Source: Acinetobacter sp. NIPH 298 (GTDB lineage Bacteria; Pseudomonadota; Gammaproteobacteria; Pseudomonadales; Moraxellaceae). Taken from it: a stretch of 64,000 nucleotides of DNA. The notes beneath the pieces were generated by a model. That model saw only the letters and a program-made list of their open reading frames with translations. It did no database searches and had not been told where the DNA came from. This document shows positions 1 to 9,017 of this stretch, one piece after another. The translations under genes were made by a program, and so were the position numbers. Location: positions 152,943 to 216,942 of the forward strand of contig NZ_KB850053.1 in assembly GCF_000369505.1 (NCBI RefSeq). Direction: 5' to 3'. Position 1 is the first letter of the stretch; every line of letters starts with the position of its first letter.

Positions 1-124
1 TACTATAACTGTCACGTAGGTTGGTACCTACCAAGCCGCTGACTTTCATCGCAAGAAAAAATAAGGCAATACCGAAGATAATGACAAAAACACCAACGGC
101 CAGCTCACTAATACGTGATTTCAT
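1..124 (-). CDS. mlaD: MlaD, phospholipid-binding MCE protein (N-terminal part only)
   Basis: Only the first ~41 codons are in the window; the gene continues past the left edge. The frame begins MKSRISELAVGV and carries one hydrophobic segment at about residues 8-27. This fits MlaD, whose single N-terminal membrane anchor holds a periplasmic MCE hexamer that passes phospholipids between MlaC and the MlaFE transporter. Its ATG overlaps the mlaE stop by one base (TAATG), so the two are translationally coupled. The identification rests on operon position plus the anchor; the MCE domain itself is outside the window. Confidence 0.85.
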   Translation of the reverse strand, partial: MKSRISELAVGVFVIIFGIALFFLAMKVSGLVGTNLRDSYS

Positions 125-900
125 TAAATCCCTCCGAACATGACCGCAGTCAACACGAAATCAAAACCTAATACACAAAGCGAAGAATATACGACTGTTC
201 TGGTCATAGACGTCGCAATACCTTCGGGCGTTGGATCACAGGCATAACCTTGATACACCGCTACCCATGTACAAATTAGAGCGAAAACAATACTTTTAAT
301 AATGCCATTTACAACATCGTGCCCAAACTGCACACTACTTTGCATACCACCCCAGAATGAACCTTCATCCACACCGAGGAAATCGACGCCGACCATTTTG
401 CCACCGATAATACCAATCGCAGCAAAAATCACAGTTAACATCGGCAAACTCACAATCCCCGCCCATAAGCGTGGAGATACAATCTGACGCAGTGGATCAA
501 CACCAATCATTTCCATGCTGGCGAGTTGCTCACTCTGTTTCATCGAGCCAATTTCAGCCGTCAAAGCCGAGCCTGCGCGTCCTGCAAATAATAACGCAGC
601 AACCACGGGTGCAAGTTCACGCAGCAAAGTTAAAGACACCATCGTGCCTAACATGGACTCACTACCGACATTGACCAGAATCGAGTAACCTTGCAAACCC
701 AAGACCAAACCGATAAATAAACCAGAAACAGCAATGATCAATAAAGACATCACCCCGACACGATGCATCTGATAAATAAAACGTTGAAAACCACCTTTTG
801 ATGGCATCGAAAATAAAATTTGCAGGAGCATCAGTGACGCAGCACCAATCCCCTTTATTCGCTCAATAACGAGTCTACCTAACCAGGCAATCGTATTCAT
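124..900 (-). CDS. mlaE: MlaE, permease subunit of the phospholipid ABC transporter
   Basis: A 258-residue polytopic inner-membrane protein of normal MlaE length. It has an N-terminal amphipathic stretch and about five hydrophobic segments. The conserved MlaE core is visible around residues 85-140, with LLRELAPVVAALLFAGRAGSALTAE-like sequence followed by the EQL.SMEMIGVDPL coupling-helix region that contacts the MlaF ATPase. The family moves phospholipids between the inner membrane and the MlaD ring to keep the outer leaflet of the outer membrane asymmetric. The gene overlaps mlaF by 4 bases (ATGA) and mlaD by one base, so it is part of one operon read right to left. Confidence 0.95.
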   Translation of the reverse strand: MNTIAWLGRLVIERIKGIGAASLMLLQILFSMPSKGGFQRFIYQMHRVGVMSLLIIAVSGLFIGLVLGLQGYSILVNVGSESMLGTMVSLTLLRELAPVVAALLFAGRAGSALTAEIGSMKQSEQLASMEMIGVDPLRQIVSPRLWAGIVSLPMLTVIFAAIGIIGGKMVGVDFLGVDEGSFWGGMQSSVQFGHDVVNGIIKSIVFALICTWVAVYQGYACDPTPEGIATSMTRTVVYSSLCVLGFDFVLTAVMFGGI

Positions 901-1727
901 GGACGAACCTCGTTATCTAAATATGCTTGGTGAGTAAATTGATATTCGACAGGCCCCTCAACCGAACCTGTTAAAAACTGACGTACAAATGGTGAAGCAT
1001 GTGTTTTTAATTGTTCAGGTGTACCTTCACCCTGAATTTTGCCTTCTGCAACCACATAAATGTAATCTGCAATCGACAAAGTCTCTGCCACATCATGAGA
1101 GACGATAATCGTGGTTAAATCTAATGCTTCTCGTAATGAACGAATCAAACGCGTCAAAATCCCTTTCACGATCGGATCTTGGCCAGCAAAGGGCTCATCA
1201 TACATAATCAATTCAGGATCAAGTGCAATGGCACGCGCTAAAGCAACACGGCGATTCATCCCGCCTGATAGTTCTGTAGGCATGAGTTGTTCAGCACCGC
1301 GTAACCCTACAGACTCTAGCTTTAATGCCACCAACTCTGCAATCAGGTGCTCAGGCAACTTGGTGTGTGCTCGAATCGGAAATGCAACATTTTCATACAC
1401 AGACATATCTGTAAATAATGCACCACTTTGAAATAACATTCCCATACGTGCACGTGCAGCGAACAACTCAAGACGTGACATTGATGCAATATTTTTACCA
1501 TCAAGTAAAACCTTACCTTGATCAGGACTAAGCTGTCCTCCAATCAAACGTAATAAAGTAGTTTTACCTGTACCAGATGGACCCATAATTGCTGTGATTT
1601 GACCACGTCGAATTTTAAGGCTTATATCGTCATAAATGACGCGGTCTCCTCGATTAAAGCTCAAGTTTGTAACTTCAATTAAGGCTTCAGCATCGAGAGG
1701 AGATTTATTATTCATAATGGCATTCAT
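897..1727 (-). CDS. mlaF: MlaF, ATP-binding subunit of the phospholipid ABC transporter
   Basis: This is a 276-residue ABC ATPase. Walker A is GPSGTGKT at residues 49-56, the Q-loop FQSGALF is near 99-105, the signature LSGGM is at 153-157, Walker B LIMYDE is at 173-178 and the switch histidine is in IIVSHD. It should power lipid movement through MlaE at the cytoplasmic face. It is the first gene of the mlaF-mlaE-mlaD operon and overlaps mlaE by 4 bases. A TATAGT hexamer on the minus strand at 1751-1756 is a possible -10 element, but no good -35 was seen. The N-terminus could instead start at the second Met, four codons in. Confidence 0.95.
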   Translation of the reverse strand: MNAIMNNKSPLDAEALIEVTNLSFNRGDRVIYDDISLKIRRGQITAIMGPSGTGKTTLLRLIGGQLSPDQGKVLLDGKNIASMSRLELFAARARMGMLFQSGALFTDMSVYENVAFPIRAHTKLPEHLIAELVALKLESVGLRGAEQLMPTELSGGMNRRVALARAIALDPELIMYDEPFAGQDPIVKGILTRLIRSLREALDLTTIIVSHDVAETLSIADYIYVVAEGKIQGEGTPEQLKTHASPFVRQFLTGSVEGPVEYQFTHQAYLDNEVRP

Positions 1728-1810
1728 TCCTGCACTTTTTATGCACGCATACTATACACCGAAAGATTAAATCGTTGTTTTTATTTTGATAAGGGATGTA
1801 TCAAGATTAT

Positions 1811-2023
1811 TTAGTTTATGTAGTTATTCTTTGAATCAACTTCGCTGGTCGTTTGGTGAAAATTTGCATTTAAACGATCAGGATTACTTTGATCAAAAAC
1901 TGCATAGGCAAAAAATAAACCATTACACAGCATCATAATGACAAAAAGACACGGCAGTCCTTCATTACAGGTAAAAGCCCATATTTGATTTAAAAAGCTG
2001 TTGTTTTGTTTCATCCTATTCAT
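1811..2023 (-). CDS. small membrane protein of unknown function
   Basis: A 70-codon frame with one hydrophobic segment at about residues 22-44 and a polar Asn/Asp/Ser-rich C-terminus (about 47-70). I do not recognise a family. It lies alone between mlaF and the helicase terminator, on the same strand as both. The start is ambiguous: ATG at 2023 has a weak AAG upstream, and a second ATG follows three codons later. The clear membrane segment makes it a plausible small gene, but without homologues it could be a chance frame. Confidence 0.45.
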   Translation of the reverse strand: MNRMKQNNSFLNQIWAFTCNEGLPCLFVIMMLCNGLFFAYAVFDQSNPDRLNANFHQTTSEVDSKNNYIN

Positions 2024-2085
2024 TTCTTATTCAAAGTTTGAACCAGTGCACATTTTTATTATTTTACATGACTATGCATAAATAA

Positions 2086-2116
2086 AAAAGCCAGTTTTTC
2101 AACTGGCTTCTTTTTT
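2086..2116 (-). terminator. Rho-independent terminator of the DEAD-box helicase gene
   Basis: On the minus strand AAGCCAGTT pairs with AACTGGCTT around a short A-rich loop and is followed by a run of T. It begins just after the helicase stop codon. Confidence 0.85.
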
Positions 2117-2121
2117 ATCAA

Positions 2122-4137
2122 TTAATAATCGTTTTTCCGACGACGGTCGCCACCGAAGCCACCTTCACGCGGTGCTGCTGGGCGATCACCAAAATCACGT
2201 TTCGGACGATCTTCACCACCGAAAGTACGTTTTGGACGATCTTCGCCACCGAAAGTACGCTTAGGACGGTCTTCACCACCGAAAGTACGTTTTGGACGAT
2301 CATCACCACCAAAAGTACGTTTTGGACGATCATCACCACCAAAGCTACGTTTAGGACGGTCACCAAAACCACCTTCACGTGGAGCTGCTGGACGATCACC
2401 AAAATCACGCTTAGGACGGTCACCAAAACCACCCTCACGTGGAGCTGCTGGGCGATCACCAAAATCACGCTTAGGACGGTCACCAAAACCACTCTCACGA
2501 CGTGGCTTATAGTCTACACGGTTACCACGGTTATCATCATTTGAGTCAAAACGCGGTTTATCATTGAAACCACCTTCACGGCGTGGTGGACGATCACCAA
2601 AATCACGCTTAGGACGATCATCTACAGCACCTTCACGGCGTGGACGATCTGAATTAAAGTCGCGGCGTGGACGATCTTCGCCACCGAAGCTACGTTGTGG
2701 ACGATCACCAAACCCACCTTCACGGCGTGGTGGACGATCACCAAAATCACGCTTAGGACGATCATCACCATAAGATGGACGATCACCACGTGGTTTATCA
2801 TCAAAGCTACGACGTGGACGGTCATCACCACCTTCACGACGTTTGAAGTTGCTTTCGCCTTCAAAACGACGACCGCCGCCACCATTGCCGCTACGACCAC
2901 GACCAGCACCGCCACCGCCATTACCACTGCGACCGCGACCACCACCATCACGACCTGAACGAGCAGGAGGTGGAGATGGCTCTAAACCTTCAATTTCAGA
3001 AACACTTAAACGTGCATCTAAATAATCTTCTAAAGCACGGATTTTACCGCGTTCACGGTAAGTCGCTAAAGTAATTGCTTGACCTGAACGACCTGCACGA
3101 CCTGTACGACCGATACGGTGTACATAGTCTTCATTTTTCATTGGTAAACCGAAGTTAATAACGTGAGAAATGGTTGGTACGTCTAAACCACGCGCTGCAA
3201 CATCAGTTGCAACTAAGATTTTTGCACGACCTTCACGGATACTACGTAAACGACGGTTACGAACTGTTTGTGGCATTGCACCGTGCAACGCAACAACAGA
3301 GTGACCCGCTTCAGCTAACTCTTCAGCAAGCATATCGGTATCTTCTTGCGTACTCGCAAATACAACTGCTTGATCTACTGATTCATCAGACAACCAATGC
3401 GTAAGTAATTTTTTCTTGTGCTCGAAACCATCAGTCCAATGTAATGTTTGAGTAACATCAGTATTGGTACTGTGACCCGTTTCGATTGCGATACGTACAG
3501 GGTTATTCATCATACGTTCAGCAAGACGAATAATACGATCTGCAAATGTCGCAGAGAACATCAATGTTTGTTTACGATTTGCAGCTAATTCACCAATTGC
3601 TTCTAGATCTTCAGAGAAACCTAGATCAAGCATACGGTCTGCTTCATCAACGATTAATGATTCAACTTTATCTAATTTAATTTGACGACGGTTAACAAGA
3701 TCAAGCAAACGACCAGGCGTTGCAACGACAACTTGCGCACCTTTAAGCTGTTGAATTTGTTTACCAAAAGGCATACCGCCCATAATCGCAGCAATACGAA
3801 CACCTTTCATGTGACGTACCAATGCAATCGCATCTTGACTTACTTGTTGTGCCAACTCACGAGTAGGAGAAATAACTAAAATCGTAGGTTGAGTCACTGC
3901 TTTCATACGGTCTTTAAAAGAAGCAAATGCTTCTTCGCCCGCTAAAGAGTTAAGTGTAGGCAATAAAAATGCTGCAGTTTTACCAGAACCTGTCTGGCTA
4001 GAAACTAATAAGTCTTTTCCTTCTAATGCAGCAGGAATTGCTTGTTCTTGTACAGGAGTTGGGGTAGTAAAACCTAAACCTTCAAGCGCTTGTTGTAAGG
4101 TTTCATGTAATGAAAATTCGGCAAAAGTTTTGCTCAT
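2122..4137 (-). CDS. DEAD-box ATP-dependent RNA helicase with long repetitive RG/DRP-rich tail
   Basis: A 671-residue helicase from the chosen ATG. Counting from that start, the core shows the Q motif near residues 10-32, Walker A SQTGSGKT (~47-54), PTRELA (~91-96), TPGR (~140-143), DEAD (~164-167) and SAT (~195-197). The second RecA domain has RGLDVP and HRIGRTGRAGR. After about residue 390 comes a tail of ~280 residues rich in Arg, Gly, Asp and Pro, built of near-identical 10- and 20-residue units. Such basic tails bind RNA in RhlE/CsdA-type helicases, which act in ribosome assembly, RNA decay and cold adaptation. The ATG at 4137 is preferred over a GTG at 4149 because GGGTGA lies 8 nt upstream. 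A promoter and a long leader precede it. RhlE and DeaD are both possible names. Confidence 0.93.
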   Translation of the reverse strand: MSKTFAEFSLHETLQQALEGLGFTTPTPVQEQAIPAALEGKDLLVSSQTGSGKTAAFLLPTLNSLAGEEAFASFKDRMKAVTQPTILVISPTRELAQQVSQDAIALVRHMKGVRIAAIMGGMPFGKQIQQLKGAQVVVATPGRLLDLVNRRQIKLDKVESLIVDEADRMLDLGFSEDLEAIGELAANRKQTLMFSATFADRIIRLAERMMNNPVRIAIETGHSTNTDVTQTLHWTDGFEHKKKLLTHWLSDESVDQAVVFASTQEDTDMLAEELAEAGHSVVALHGAMPQTVRNRRLRSIREGRAKILVATDVAARGLDVPTISHVINFGLPMKNEDYVHRIGRTGRAGRSGQAITLATYRERGKIRALEDYLDARLSVSEIEGLEPSPPPARSGRDGGGRGRSGNGGGGAGRGRSGNGGGGRRFEGESNFKRREGGDDRPRRSFDDKPRGDRPSYGDDRPKRDFGDRPPRREGGFGDRPQRSFGGEDRPRRDFNSDRPRREGAVDDRPKRDFGDRPPRREGGFNDKPRFDSNDDNRGNRVDYKPRRESGFGDRPKRDFGDRPAAPREGGFGDRPKRDFGDRPAAPREGGFGDRPKRSFGGDDRPKRTFGGDDRPKRTFGGEDRPKRTFGGEDRPKRTFGGEDRPKRDFGDRPAAPREGGFGGDRRRKNDY
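2185..2505 (-). repeat. in-frame tandem repeats (30-bp and 60-bp units) in the helicase tail
   Basis: From 2185 to about 2364 a 30-bp unit recurs that encodes D/E-DRPKRTFGG. From about 2365 to 2505 there are 60-bp units, for example 2364-2423 and 2424-2483, which differ at only about two positions and encode GDRPKRDF joined to GDRPAAPREGG. All units are multiples of three bases, so copy-number change would lengthen or shorten the tail without a frameshift. Confidence 0.9.
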
Positions 4138-4407
4138 AGAGAGTTTCACCCTTGTGGGTGCTCCATTTTAATAAATACAAAAAATAGACATCGGCAACAG
4201 GCGGCAAAGCGACTCAAGCTGAAAATAAATGAGATTCAGCGGCGATCCGAATAACGACGATGTGGACTAAACGCACGCTTGATTACTGCTTCAACCTGAA
4301 GAATCGCTAAGCGATTTGGGCGCAAGATGTGGTCCTCTCTATGGACAGCGAGCGCAAAATATGAATAGAACAGAATGTTCAGGTAATGAACTGGAATTTC
4401 AGTGCGT
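4138..4407 (-). promoter_or_regulatory. long 5' leader of the helicase mRNA
   Basis: About 270 nt separate the predicted transcription start from the ATG. The stretch holds no convincing reading frame. It can form hairpins, including AATCGC/GCGATT at 4302-4316 and CACCC/GGGTG at 4147-4160, the latter covering the ribosome binding site. Long structured leaders are known in the E. coli cold-shock helicase gene csdA/deaD; a regulatory role here is inferred. Confidence 0.5.
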
Positions 4408-4413
4408 GGGCGG

Positions 4414-4441
4414 AGTATAGCAGAAAGTTTAAGAATGTCAC
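4414..4441 (-). promoter_or_regulatory. sigma70-type promoter of the helicase gene
   Basis: On the minus strand GTGACA (-35, 4436-4441) is separated by 16 nt from TATACT (-10, 4414-4419). A TG dinucleotide one base before the -10 gives an extended -10. Transcription would start near 4407. Confidence 0.75.
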
Positions 4442-4569
4442 GCTTTTTAATTGTTTTTCCTATTAAGTTGTCTTTATTTATCGCCTAACAAGCTACTTTT
4501 CAATAAAAATAAGCCATTTATCAGTTATTTAATTAATATACCTTATATGCTTTATTTATCAATAAATAC

Positions 4570-5112
4570 TTAGCATCGTGTTTCCCACACCACTTTAACT
4601 TTTTGAGCGACCCGTTCAGACTTCTCGTCTGTCAGAATAATTCGACAATCCAGCTTAGAATATAGCTCAAAGCGCGCTCTAATTTTTAGTTCTTCTTTTT
4701 CAATAACAAGATTCAAATATGTTCGGTTCATCTGCCTAGTTAAAACCTCTTTCACACACGTCTCCAAATCCAATGAAGGCAAAAATAGGAAAGTAAAAAT
4801 ATGGTTTTCTATTTCATCTTTTACTTTTATATAGTTTTGATCAATATCGTTTGGATAAGTCATAAATCCCGATGAGCACACAATGATTGTTATTCTATTC
4901 GCATGATATTTTGCTCGGAGCGTTAAAAATAACTGAAAATTACGCACTGCATACTTGTTATAGCCATGCTCCACAATGTATTTAGCAATGTCCCCTTCAA
5001 TTTTCATAAAATACTCATCTAAATCATAACAATCAAATCCCGACTGAAATGCGAGTAATTTTGCTGTTGTCGTCTTGCCAACTCCACCGGGACCAATAAA
5101 ATAGATCAGCAA
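4570..5112 (-). CDS. P-loop kinase-like protein of unknown function (probable TTG start)
   Basis: About 180 residues from the chosen start. A Walker A GPGGVGKTT sits at the very N-terminus (~residues 7-15), followed by DLDEYF. That order resembles shikimate kinase and other small NMP-kinase-fold enzymes that phosphorylate small molecules. The rest is AT-rich and shows no further motif I recognise. The longest open frame runs backwards into suhB and through its terminator, so a start at 5253 is unlikely. ATG at 5142 abuts the terminator T-run and has no ribosome binding site. TTG at 5112 has AAGG nine bases upstream and starts just before the P-loop, so I prefer it. Base composition differs from suhB and dxs, suggesting transfer. 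The substrate is unknown. Confidence 0.7.
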   Translation of the reverse strand: MLIYFIGPGGVGKTTTAKLLAFQSGFDCYDLDEYFMKIEGDIAKYIVEHGYNKYAVRNFQLFLTLRAKYHANRITIIVCSSGFMTYPNDIDQNYIKVKDEIENHIFTFLFLPSLDLETCVKEVLTRQMNRTYLNLVIEKEELKIRARFELYSKLDCRIILTDEKSERVAQKVKVVWETRC

Positions 5113-5142
5113 TTTATTTAACCTTATTTTCCAATCTCGCAT

Positions 5143-5172
5143 AAAAAAGCCCTCAAAATTTGAGGGCTTTCC
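5143..5172 (-). terminator. Rho-independent terminator of suhB
   Basis: On the minus strand AAAGCCCTCAAA pairs with TTTGAGGGCTTT and is followed by a T-run. It lies 12 nt beyond the suhB stop codon and directly before the P-loop kinase frame. Confidence 0.9.
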
Positions 5173-5183
5173 AGAAATTCGAA

Positions 5184-6014
5184 TTATTTTGCAGCAACAC
5201 CCCAAGCAGGAACAACTGCTTGCATCAATGGTTTTAACATTTTCAATGAACAAGCAATCACTTGACCATTTTCAAATGAGTCATTACCACCACGAGCATC
5301 AACCATCGCACCGCCCGCTTCTTTCACAATCAACTCACCCGCAGCAATATCCCACGGTTTCAAGCCTAGCTCAAAGAAACCATCAAAACGACCCGCTGCA
5401 ACATAAGCTAAATCTAAAGCAGCAGAACCTGCACGACGAATTTGTGCACCCGCTTTAGTCACAGCCAATAATGAAGCAAAATGCTGTTCGGCATACGAAA
5501 CGATTTCTCCATCACGTTGTGCACGGAATGGATGACCAACAGCAAGCGAGGTATTTTCTAAAGTTTCACTTGTATTCACACGGATACGACGTTGATTCAT
5601 GACCGCGCCGCGACCGCGACTTGCAGAGAATAATTCATCACGTACCGGATCGTAGATCACACCGTGTTGCGTTACGCCTTTGTGTTGTACAGCGATAGAA
5701 ATACAGAAATGCGGGAAGCCATTAATGAAGTTTTGTGTGCCATCTAAAGGATCAATAACCCAACACCAATCAGCGTCGTGCCCTTTACCTTCTTGAAATC
5801 CAAACTCTTCACCATGAAAACTATGGTTTTTATAACTTTTACGGAGAGTATCGATAGTAAGTTGTTCCAAGTAACGGTCAACACGCGTCACTGGACCATC
5901 AATGCCTTTATCTTCAACTTGTAAATCGAGTTTATGACGATTTTGATGTGCCTTTAAAAGCTCTTGACCAACTGTTTGAGCCGCACGCGCAGCCATAACC
6001 ACCATAGGTTCCAT
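5184..6014 (-). CDS. suhB: SuhB, inositol-1-monophosphatase family protein
   Basis: 276 residues from MEPMVVMA, the usual family length. The longer frame to 6083 adds residues with no family support. It has the metal-binding motifs of inositol monophosphatases: GEEFG near residue 68, the DPLDGT core around 86-91, and WDIAAGELIVKEAGG near the C-terminus. SuhB dephosphorylates myo-inositol-1-phosphate in vitro and in E. coli also takes part in rRNA antitermination with Nus factors. It lies downstream of dxs on the same strand, 159 bp away. TAGAAT at 6074-6079 (minus) may be its -10 element. Confidence 0.95.
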   Translation of the reverse strand: MEPMVVMAARAAQTVGQELLKAHQNRHKLDLQVEDKGIDGPVTRVDRYLEQLTIDTLRKSYKNHSFHGEEFGFQEGKGHDADWCWVIDPLDGTQNFINGFPHFCISIAVQHKGVTQHGVIYDPVRDELFSASRGRGAVMNQRRIRVNTSETLENTSLAVGHPFRAQRDGEIVSYAEQHFASLLAVTKAGAQIRRAGSAALDLAYVAAGRFDGFFELGLKPWDIAAGELIVKEAGGAMVDARGGNDSFENGQVIACSLKMLKPLMQAVVPAWGVAAK

Positions 6015-6142
6015 TGAACACCCACTACAAATTTCGAAGATTTTGACAAAGAATAATGCATAAAAGCGCCCGCATTCTATCAAATCTGAGCACTTTTAGG
6101 GAAAAAATGTTGCTAAAAATTTAGTGGGCAATTGCCATTATC

Positions 6143-6184
6143 AAATGCACTTGCATTTACTTGGTTTTATTGATTAAAACCAAG
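6143..6184 (-). other. two adjacent hairpins at the 3' end of dxs
   Basis: CTTGGTTTTA/TAAAACCAAG (6160-6184) encloses the dxs stop codon in its loop, and AAATGCA/TGCATTT (6143-6158) follows. Neither has a clear T-run, so termination is uncertain; they may instead protect the mRNA end. Confidence 0.35.
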
Positions 6185-8069
6185 CTTTTTCAATTGAAGT
6201 CAAAATACCTTGACTATCTAAGCCACAGTCTTGCAACATTTGTTGATGTGATGCTTGAAGTAAAAACGTATCTGGCAGACCCAAATTCAAAATTGGTTTA
6301 ACAATTTTAGCGTGTGCCAAAAATTCATTTACTGCACTACCCGCACCTGCCATCACAGCATGCTCCTCAACCGTGACAAAAAGCTGTGTATTAGCAGCTA
6401 AATCACGAATGATTTGTTCATCAAGTGGTTTCACAAAACGCATATTGATGACACGGATACCGATTGGATGTTTATTTGCAAATAACTCTGCGGCTTGGAC
6501 TGATGCTGTTACTCGACTACCAAAAGCCAAAATACTGATCTGTTGTGCTGCATTGACATTAAATTCAGCTACGACCTCAGCTTTACCAATCTCTAAAGCA
6601 GTCATTTTTTCTTGGATGTCGACACCCACACCTGCACCACGTGGATAACGAACCGCAGTCGGTCCATTATACAAATAAGCTGTATGTAGCATTTGTCGAC
6701 ATTCATTTTCATCTTTTGGTGCCATGATCACCATATTCGGGACAGTACGCATAAAAGCATAATCGTATGCACCAGCATGCGTTGGACCATCTTCACCGAC
6801 TAAACCAGCACGATCAATACCAAAAGTCACATCTAAATTTTGTAATGCAACATCATGAATTAATTGATCATAACCGCGTTGCAAAAAGGTTGAATAGATA
6901 GCAACGACTGGTTTTAGACCTTCACATGCCATACCCGCTGCTAATGTCACTGCATGTTGCTCTGCGATTGCGACATCAAAAAAGCGTTCAGGATATTGCT
7001 GGGCAAACTTTACCATGCCCGATCCTTCACACATCGCTGGGGTAATCGCCAGTAAGCGCTCATCTTGCGCTGCTTCATCGCACAACCACTGCCCAAATAC
7101 ATCTGAATATTTAGGAGGTGATTTTTTTATTGGTGCAGATGCTGATGGTGCAATTTTAGTAATCGCGTGATAGGTAATTGGATCGGCTTCTGCAGGTGCA
7201 AAACCTTTGCCTTTTTTAGTATAAACGTGAACTAAACGCGGACCTTTTCGTTTTTTTAATGCATGGAACACTTGCGCGAGTTGCTCGACATCATGACCAT
7301 CAAATGGGCCAAAATAGTCAAAACCAATCGCTTTAAATAAATTATCTGCTGCATCAGTTGCGGATTGATGTAAGCGTGAGTTATAGGTCCATTTCGGATG
7401 TGGCTGAATATAGGCTTCACCCAACTCATTCACATTGACGAACTGACCTGACTCCCAAATCGCGGCTAGGTGTTTGGCAAAACCGCCCGTACTGCATGAA
7501 ATCGACATGTCATTGTCATTGAGGACCACTATCAAATCTGCATCATGAGCAACTGCATCGTTCATGGCTTCAAATGCCATACCCGCTGTCATTGCGCCAT
7601 CACCCACAATCGCCACTACATCACATGGATCTTTTTGGTATCGACGAGCGAGTGCCATCCCCAAACCAGCAGAAATTGCCGTCGATGAATGTCCTACGCC
7701 AAAGGTATCAAATTCAGACTCTTCTCGCGCTGGAAAAGCAGCTAAGCCATTTTTACTGCGAATTGTTGTGATTTGCTCACGGCGACCAGTTAAAACTTTA
7801 TGCGGATAAGCTTGATGCCCCACATCCCAAACCAAACGGTCTCTTGGCGTGTTAAAGCAATAATGTAAGGCAACAGTAAGTTCAATGACGCCTAGGTTTG
7901 CGCCGAAGTGACCACCACTCTGTCCTGCTGCATACAAAATATATTGACGTAACTCATCCGCCACTTGTGCGAGTTGGCTTTGCGCGAGCTGTCGTAACTG
8001 TTGTGGATGATCAATTTCATCTAACAGTACCGTCACAGGACGTTGAGTTGGAATTTCGGTATACAACAT
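6174..8069 (-). CDS. dxs: Dxs, 1-deoxy-D-xylulose-5-phosphate synthase
   Basis: 631 residues from [11 protein letters not shown], the usual length. It condenses pyruvate and glyceraldehyde 3-phosphate with thiamine diphosphate, the first step of the MEP isoprenoid pathway. Visible motifs include [12 protein letters not shown] and [11 protein letters not shown] near the N-terminus, the diphosphate-binding GDGAMTAGM, the catalytic IAEQHAV stretch and the C-terminal transketolase domain with VTVEEHAV. The longer frame to 8126 adds 19 residues without family support; AAGG lies about 12 nt before the chosen ATG. It is read away from ribA and is followed by suhB on the same strand. Confidence 0.96.
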   Translation of the reverse strand: MLYTEIPTQRPVTVLLDEIDHPQQLRQLAQSQLAQVADELRQYILYAAGQSGGHFGANLGVIELTVALHYCFNTPRDRLVWDVGHQAYPHKVLTGRREQITTIRSKNGLAAFPAREESEFDTFGVGHSSTAISAGLGMALARRYQKDPCDVVAIVGDGAMTAGMAFEAMNDAVAHDADLIVVLNDNDMSISCSTGGFAKHLAAIWESGQFVNVNELGEAYIQPHPKWTYNSRLHQSATDAADNLFKAIGFDYFGPFDGHDVEQLAQVFHALKKRKGPRLVHVYTKKGKGFAPAEADPITYHAITKIAPSASAPIKKSPPKYSDVFGQWLCDEAAQDERLLAITPAMCEGSGMVKFAQQYPERFFDVAIAEQHAVTLAAGMACEGLKPVVAIYSTFLQRGYDQLIHDVALQNLDVTFGIDRAGLVGEDGPTHAGAYDYAFMRTVPNMVIMAPKDENECRQMLHTAYLYNGPTAVRYPRGAGVGVDIQEKMTALEIGKAEVVAEFNVNAAQQISILAFGSRVTASVQAAELFANKHPIGIRVINMRFVKPLDEQIIRDLAANTQLFVTVEEHAVMAGAGSAVNEFLAHAKIVKPILNLGLPDTFLLQASHQQMLQDCGLDSQGILTSIEKAWF

Positions 8070-8373
8070 AATGTGGCAAAGCCTTTTTAAGCCTGGCAAA
8101 TCCGAAGCTGGGTTAAATGGGGGCAATCATACAATTAAATAGGATCTACCTTCAATCAGCCACGTGTGCGAATGATGCAGTGCTGAACACTCTTATGCCA
8201 ATCTAAAAGACTGACTCACAGATTATCCTGAATTATGTCACTGTTTATCAACCATTATTGTGTGCTTTCTATGAAAAAGAAAAACTTATGTGAAAAATCA
8301 GAAATTCCGATTCACGCAATCTTCACACATTAAGCTATACTTTGATTGTTTTTATGATACGAGTGAGCTCTCT
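8070..8373. promoter_or_regulatory. divergent intergenic region between dxs and ribA
   Basis: About 300 bp without a gene. TATACT at 8336-8341 (plus strand) is a good -10 for ribA, with TTCACG 19 nt upstream as a weak -35. I saw no FMN-riboswitch-like conserved core here. Confidence 0.5.
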
Positions 8374-8976
8374 GTGCCAATTGAATTTATTGCAACATCA
8401 AAGCTACCAACTGCTTTTGGTGACTTCAATATTTCTGTGTTTCAAGACCCTGAAACGGGCGAAGAACATGTGGCGCTTTCGAAAGGTTTAGATACGACTC
8501 CAACACAACCGGTGTTAGTCCGTATCCATTCAGAATGCTTAACAGGTGATGCTTTCGCGTCGCTCAAATGTGATTGTGGCCCACAATTACAAGCCACACA
8601 ACAGTTGATTAATGAGACAGGTCAAGGCGTGATTTTATATCTACGTCAAGAAGGTCGCGGGATTGGTTTAACCAATAAAATCCGTGCCTATGCCTTACAA
8701 GATCAAGGTCACGATACCGTTGATGCAAACTTATTATTAAACCTGCCTGCCGATGCACGCCGTTATGATATGTGCAGCATCATGCTGGATCATCTTCAAG
8801 TCAAAGAAGTGAAATTGATCACCAATAACCCTTTAAAACTGAAAGCATTGACTGATCTTGGTATTAAAGTGATTGAGCGTGTTCCGCTGACGGTTGGACA
8901 CAATCCATTCAACGAACAATATTTAAAAACCAAACGTGAACGTATGGATCATCTTTACCAAAAGGATGATTTTTAA
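8374..8976 (+). CDS. ribA: RibA, GTP cyclohydrolase II
   Basis: 200 residues from a GTG at 8374, the usual length. It opens the imidazole ring of GTP, the first committed step of riboflavin synthesis. The zinc-binding Cys set is visible as C-L-T-G-D...K-C-D-C-G (~residues 52-65), followed by the catalytic [10 protein letters not shown] and the C-terminal LITNNPLK stretch. A longer frame opens at 8290, but the likely -10 (8336-8341) lies inside it and GAG precedes the GTG at 8374, so the short form is preferred. It is divergent from dxs and followed by a small lipoprotein gene. Confidence 0.95.
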   Translation: MPIEFIATSKLPTAFGDFNISVFQDPETGEEHVALSKGLDTTPTQPVLVRIHSECLTGDAFASLKCDCGPQLQATQQLINETGQGVILYLRQEGRGIGLTNKIRAYALQDQGHDTVDANLLLNLPADARRYDMCSIMLDHLQVKEVKLITNNPLKLKALTDLGIKVIERVPLTVGHNPFNEQYLKTKRERMDHLYQKDDF

Positions 8977-9017
8977 ATCTAAAATTAAGTCCATTTTCTA
9001 ATTAGAGATTAAAAATA

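Noticed and set aside
2185..2505. regular repeats resembling a CRISPR array
   Set aside because: The units are in frame inside the helicase gene, have no variable spacers and no cas genes nearby.
2118..2958. several hydrophobic or Thr-rich frames in the helicase tail region
   Set aside because: They are shifted or antisense reads of the low-complexity repeats of the helicase gene, without start signals.
8290..8373. upstream extension of ribA
   Set aside because: The likely -10 element lies inside it and the family starts at the GTG at 8374.
8070..8373. FMN riboswitch before ribA
   Set aside because: The region shows no recognisable conserved RFN-type stems and is too short for promoter plus riboswitch downstream of the -10.
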